The notes under the pieces are model-generated. The model was not told where the DNA came from, ran no database searches, and saw nothing but the letters and a program-made list of their open reading frames with translations. A stretch of 64,000 bases of DNA from Bacillus sp. FJAT-42315. Its GTDB lineage: Bacteria > Bacillota > Bacilli > Bacillales > Domibacillaceae. Each line of letters begins with the position of its first letter. Within the stretch, counting starts at the first letter, position 1. Of this stretch, positions 60,691-64,000 are shown piece by piece. The position numbers and the translations under genes are program-made. Where the stretch lies: NCBI RefSeq assembly GCF_002797375.1, contig NZ_KZ454941.1, positions 2,758,984 to 2,822,983 of the forward strand. Reading direction: 5' to 3'.

Positions 60691-60873
60691 GTGCAATATA
60701 TTATGACTTTCTTTTGGTCTTTCTTACTGATTCAAATGTTAAGTTACGTTGTTGGTTCCATGAACGGAGTGGAATTTGCTTGGATGCCTGGTACCATCAT
60801 TTCAATCATCGTAGCTATTCTTCTATTTGTTATTTCTGCCCTTGTTCCAAACGATCCGGTAGAACATCATTAA
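60691..60873 (+). CDS. yjzD: YjzD (DUF2929) small membrane protein
   Basis: A 60-residue protein with two hydrophobic helices (about residues 4-22 and 34-52) and the DUF2929 pattern QYIMTFFWSFLLIQMLSYVVGSM. It starts at a GTG with GGAGG nine bases upstream. It lies between med and clpB as in B. subtilis. Function unknown. Confidence 0.9.
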   Translation: MQYIMTFFWSFLLIQMLSYVVGSMNGVEFAWMPGTIISIIVAILLFVISALVPNDPVEHH

Positions 60874-60910
60874 AAAATAGGCTGTCCTACATGTGGACAG
60901 CCTATTTTTT
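60872..60910. terminator. bidirectional terminator between yjzD and clpB
   Basis: AAAAAATAGGCTGTCC and GGACAGCCTATTTTTT form a perfect 16-bp stem with A/T flanks, shared by two convergent genes. Confidence 0.95.
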
Positions 60911-63507
60911 CATTTCACCATCAATTCATTATTCTCTACATCAATAATAGCCGTTTCATGAGCGGAAACTTTTCCAGCAATCATCTCTCGAGCAAGCTTC
61001 GTTTCTAAGTGATGCTGAATAAAGCGTTTCAGAGGTCTAGCTCCATATACAGGATCGAACCCTTCCTTCGCAATCAATTCCTTCGCCGCTTCTGTCACTT
61101 CTAGTCTAATTTGCTGCTCTTCTAGTCGTTTTCTTAAATCATTGAGCATTCGGTCAGCAATTCCTTTAATATTAGCAAGACTTAACGGCTTAAATAACAC
61201 AATATCATCGACACGATTCAAAAACTCCGGTCGGAAATGGCGCCGTAATTGTTGAAGCACTTGCTCTTTCGTCTCTTCTTGGATTTCTTCTGCGTTTTCT
61301 TTTCGTTCTAACAAAAATTCCGAACCAATATTAGACGTCATAATGACAACAGTATTTTTACAATCGATCGTTCGACCTTGGGAATCCGTAATACGACCGT
61401 CATCTAACATTTGCAGTAAAATATTAAATACTTCTGAATGCGCCTTCTCAATCTCGTCAAGTAGCACGACAGAATACGGCTTTCTTCGTAAGGCTTCCGT
61501 TAATTGTCCCCCTTCTTCATATCCAACATATCCGGGAGGTGCACCGATTAAGCGGGAAACTGCATGTTTTTCCATGTATTCCGACATATCAATTCGGATC
61601 ATTTGGTCTTCGCTATCAAATAACGTGTGCGCGAGCGTCTTCGCCAATTCTGTTTTCCCTACGCCTGTTGGACCGAGAAAAATAAATGAGCCAATTGGAC
61701 GGTTCGGATCTTTAATGCCGGCACGTGCTCGCAACACGGCATCACTGACGAGTTGAACTGCTTCATCTTGTCCGACAACACGTTCATGCATAATGCTCTC
61801 AAGACGCAACAGCTTTTCTCGTTCTCCTTCCACAAGTTTCGTCACTGGAATACCTGTCCACCGCGAAACAATGGAAGAGATTTCTTCTTCGGTTACTTCT
61901 TCCCTTAACAACCGTTTTTCATTGTTTTCAGAAGCAACCATGGCTTTTTCCAAATCTTGAAGTTCCTTCTCCACCATCGGAATTTTGCCGTGGCGTAGTT
62001 CAGCCGCTTTATTTAAATCGTAACGATTCTCCGCATCTTCTAGCTCTCGTCTCAATCTCTCAAGGTGTTCTCTTTTCTCCTGTACGCGGTGAATGGCCTC
62101 TTTTTCGGCTTCCCACCTTGCTCGCATTTCATTTGCTTTTTCCTTTAAATTGACCAATTCTTCTTGTAATTGAATGCGGCGGTCTTTACTCGCTTGATCC
62201 TTTTCTTTTTTCAACGCGGCCTCTTCAATTTCTAGCTGCATCACCCGGCGAGTCACTTCATCGAGTTCACTTGGCATCGAATCAATCTCGGTCCGAATCA
62301 TCGCACACGCTTCATCGACTAAATCAATCGCTTTATCTGGTAGAAAACGATCCGTGATATAGCGATTCGATAATGTAGCTGCTGCAACAATCGCTCGGTC
62401 GTGAATATTGACTCCGTGGTGAATTTCAAAGCGCTCCTTCAAGCCGCGTAAAATGGAGATCGTGTCTTCCACCGTTGGCTCTTGTACAAGCACTTGTTGA
62501 AAACGACGCTCAAGTGCCGGGTCTTTTTCAATGTATTTGCGATGCTCCTCTAACGTTGTCGCTCCGATACAGTGAAGCTCTCCACGTGCTAGCATTGGCT
62601 TTAGCATATTGCCAGCATCCATTGCCCCCTCTGTCTTCCCCGCACCAACAATCGTGTGGATTTCATCAATAAACAGCAAAATACGTCCATCACTTTTCTT
62701 TACTTCATTCAGTACAGCCTTCAATCGCTCTTCAAACTCTCCGCGAAATTTAGCTCCAGCAATTAAAGAGCTCATATCTAGTGAAAAGATCGCCTTATCT
62801 TTTAACCCATCCGGGACATCTTTACGAACAATCCGTTGAGCCAAACCTTCGACAATCGCCGTTTTCCCCACACCAGGTTCACCTATTAAGACAGGATTGT
62901 TTTTCGTCTTTCTCGAAAGAATCCGAATGACATGGCGAATTTCTTGATCACGCCCAATGACTGGATCTAGCTTTCCCGAACGAACTTCTTCTACTAGATC
63001 ACGTCCATATTTACTTAACGCTTCATAACTTGCTTCTGGATGTTGAGATGTCACTTTTTGATTCCCCCTTATCTCATGAATAACCTTTTCTATTTTCTTT
63101 TTCGTTAACGCTTCCTTCGTTAAAAACTGCTTCATTTCATAATCGTTTGTATTGGCTAAAGCAAGAGTCAAATGTTCAACTGATAAATATTCATCTCCCC
63201 ATGCTTCTTTCATCTGGTCAGCCGCTCTCATCAATGCTTGTACACTAGCGGATAAATAAGCTCCGTATTGAACACCTGCTCCTGAAATAACCGGCTTTTT
63301 GGCTAGTCGTTCTTCTAAAAAAGCCTTCCAGTTAGTTTCACTGCTTCCGGCACGCTCCATAATTCTGACCAATAAACTATCCGGTCTGTTCATTAATACT
63401 AATAATAAGTGGCAAAGATCGATTTCTGTATGCTCACGCTCTTTCGCAAGTGTTTGGGCATCAGCTAATCCTTGCTGCAAAGAATGCGTCATCCGTTCTA
63501 TATCCAA
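60910..63507 (-). CDS. clpB: ATP-dependent chaperone ClpB
   Basis: An 865-residue AAA+ disaggregase. Clp_N repeats cover about residues 1-145, the first AAA domain has Walker A GEPGVGKT (209-216), the long coiled-coil middle domain (about 400-520) is rich in Glu/Lys/Arg, and the second AAA domain has GPTGVGKTE. With DnaK it rescues aggregated proteins. It uses a TTG start with GAGGTGAGC ahead. B. subtilis lacks clpB, so this is a departure from that genome. Confidence 0.95.
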   Translation of the reverse strand: MDIERMTHSLQQGLADAQTLAKEREHTEIDLCHLLLVLMNRPDSLLVRIMERAGSSETNWKAFLEERLAKKPVISGAGVQYGAYLSASVQALMRAADQMKEAWGDEYLSVEHLTLALANTNDYEMKQFLTKEALTKKKIEKVIHEIRGNQKVTSQHPEASYEALSKYGRDLVEEVRSGKLDPVIGRDQEIRHVIRILSRKTKNNPVLIGEPGVGKTAIVEGLAQRIVRKDVPDGLKDKAIFSLDMSSLIAGAKFRGEFEERLKAVLNEVKKSDGRILLFIDEIHTIVGAGKTEGAMDAGNMLKPMLARGELHCIGATTLEEHRKYIEKDPALERRFQQVLVQEPTVEDTISILRGLKERFEIHHGVNIHDRAIVAAATLSNRYITDRFLPDKAIDLVDEACAMIRTEIDSMPSELDEVTRRVMQLEIEEAALKKEKDQASKDRRIQLQEELVNLKEKANEMRARWEAEKEAIHRVQEKREHLERLRRELEDAENRYDLNKAAELRHGKIPMVEKELQDLEKAMVASENNEKRLLREEVTEEEISSIVSRWTGIPVTKLVEGEREKLLRLESIMHERVVGQDEAVQLVSDAVLRARAGIKDPNRPIGSFIFLGPTGVGKTELAKTLAHTLFDSEDQMIRIDMSEYMEKHAVSRLIGAPPGYVGYEEGGQLTEALRRKPYSVVLLDEIEKAHSEVFNILLQMLDDGRITDSQGRTIDCKNTVVIMTSNIGSEFLLERKENAEEIQEETKEQVLQQLRRHFRPEFLNRVDDIVLFKPLSLANIKGIADRMLNDLRKRLEEQQIRLEVTEAAKELIAKEGFDPVYGARPLKRFIQHHLETKLAREMIAGKVSAHETAIIDVENNELMVK

Positions 63508-63521
63508 TGTCGCTCACCTCT

Positions 63522-63538
63522 TTTGACCATTTTTGACC
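63522..63538 (-). promoter_or_regulatory. CtsR operator overlapping the clpB leader
   Basis: GGTCAAA-AAT-GGTCAAA is a perfect tandem heptad repeat of the class III heat-shock repressor CtsR. It ends next to the ribosome site. Confidence 0.93.
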
Positions 63539-63547
63539 TTTATCATA

Positions 63548-63577
63548 ATTATATTTGTTTACCAATATAATTGTAAA
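63548..63577 (-). promoter_or_regulatory. sigma-A promoter of clpB
   Basis: TATAAT (63548-63553) and TTTACA (63572-63577) on the minus strand, 18 bases apart, directly upstream of the CtsR site. Confidence 0.75.
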
Positions 63578-63689
63578 GTGATATGCTGATAATTGGAGAA
63601 AAAAGGTGGTTTCAACCAAAATGCTTTACAGTCTCCCTTTCTTTAGTGTTAAATGATGAAGGTTAACTATTTGTTGGAGGTTTATGACC

Positions 63690-64000
63690 GTGAACGATGC
63701 TATTTTGTTATTAAAATATTTATTGTTAGGAATGTTTCAAGGATTTACAGAACCGATTCCGATTTCATCAAGTGGACATTTGCAATTAGCGAAACATTTT
63801 TTCGGAATTGAAATTAAAGGTTTAACGTTTGAGTTGATGGTGAACACCGCTTCCTTACTTGCCGTGTTGGCAATTTATCGTCAAGATATTATTCGCCTTG
63901 CAACCAATGGGTTAAGCTATGTGAAAACGAAAAATCCAGATGATCGTTCTGAATTTATGTTTATCGTCTATTTAATTATTGCTACGATCCCGGCTGGAAT
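63690..64000 (+). CDS. uppP: undecaprenyl-diphosphatase UppP (BacA), N-terminal part
   Basis: The first 103 codons of a BacA-type integral membrane phosphatase that recycles undecaprenyl carrier lipid for the cell wall. The conserved [18 protein letters not shown] carries the SSSGH motif of the active site. A GTG at 63690 has GGAGG nine bases ahead; the in-frame ATG at 63684 is only three bases from it. The C-terminus is outside the window. Confidence 0.93.
   Translation, partial: MNDAILLLKYLLLGMFQGFTEPIPISSSGHLQLAKHFFGIEIKGLTFELMVNTASLLAVLAIYRQDIIRLATNGLSYVKTKNPDDRSEFMFIVYLIIATIPAG

Overview
The window is a 64 kb piece of a low-GC, endospore-forming Firmicute, almost certainly family Bacillaceae. 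The evidence is the sporulation genes (spoVIF, spoVAC, spoVAE, cotO, a cotY/cotZ homologue, a yjcZ-type protein), the competence genes (coiA, med, comZ) and the order of the right half, which follows the Bacillus subtilis yjcH-yjcG-yjcF to yjbX-fabI-yjbQ-prpE-yjbO-nadF-yjbM...yjbH-pepF-coiA-mecA-spx-yjbC-opp-trpS-yjbA-fabF-fabH-comZ-med-yjzD block. The B. subtilis thiamine (tenA-thi) and app genes that belong in that block are absent. I cannot name the species.

Region 1 (1-12.1 kb) is accessory metabolism on the minus strand: a TetR regulator, an acyl-CoA ligase-like AMP-forming enzyme, a ketosynthase III-like protein with an unusual Cys-His-His site, a complete five-gene LivKGFHM-type ABC importer and the start of an alpha/beta hydrolase. 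A 1075-residue STAND/TPR/BTAD regulator lies just upstream. I infer an uptake and activation system for an organic acid, not classic amino-acid import. Region 2 (12.2-15.7 kb) holds an orphan ethanolamine permease gene (eutH) behind what looks like a sigma-54 promoter with an upstream palindrome, then cobT and an SDR gene. Region 3 (15.7-25 kb) is mixed: a retropepsin-like gene pair, a decayed tRNA-Val copy, a cupin, two unknown small proteins, a universal stress protein, an intact tRNA-Val(GAC), a UbiB-type kinase, an ABC exporter-like pair and yutG.

Region 4 (22.9-46.6 kb) is the conserved Bacillus core: RNA/phosphoester enzymes, spore genes, a chemoreceptor with a SigD-type promoter, FabI with a FapR operator, a cation/proton antiporter, PrpE, pseudouridine synthase, NAD kinase, small alarmone synthetase, CYTH protein, lytic transglycosylase, truncated globin and the Spx control set (spxH, mecA, spx). 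An IS1182-type element sits exactly in the terminator between a yizD-like gene and pepF. Region 5 (47.6-64 kb) carries oppABCDF with a candidate CcpA site, trpS behind a tryptophan T-box, fabHF with a FapR operator, comZ-med, clpB with a CtsR operator and the start of uppP.

Two families of dispersed intergenic repeats occur at least seven times, often starting right at a stop codon. Nothing in the window looks like a complete phage, CRISPR array or defence island.
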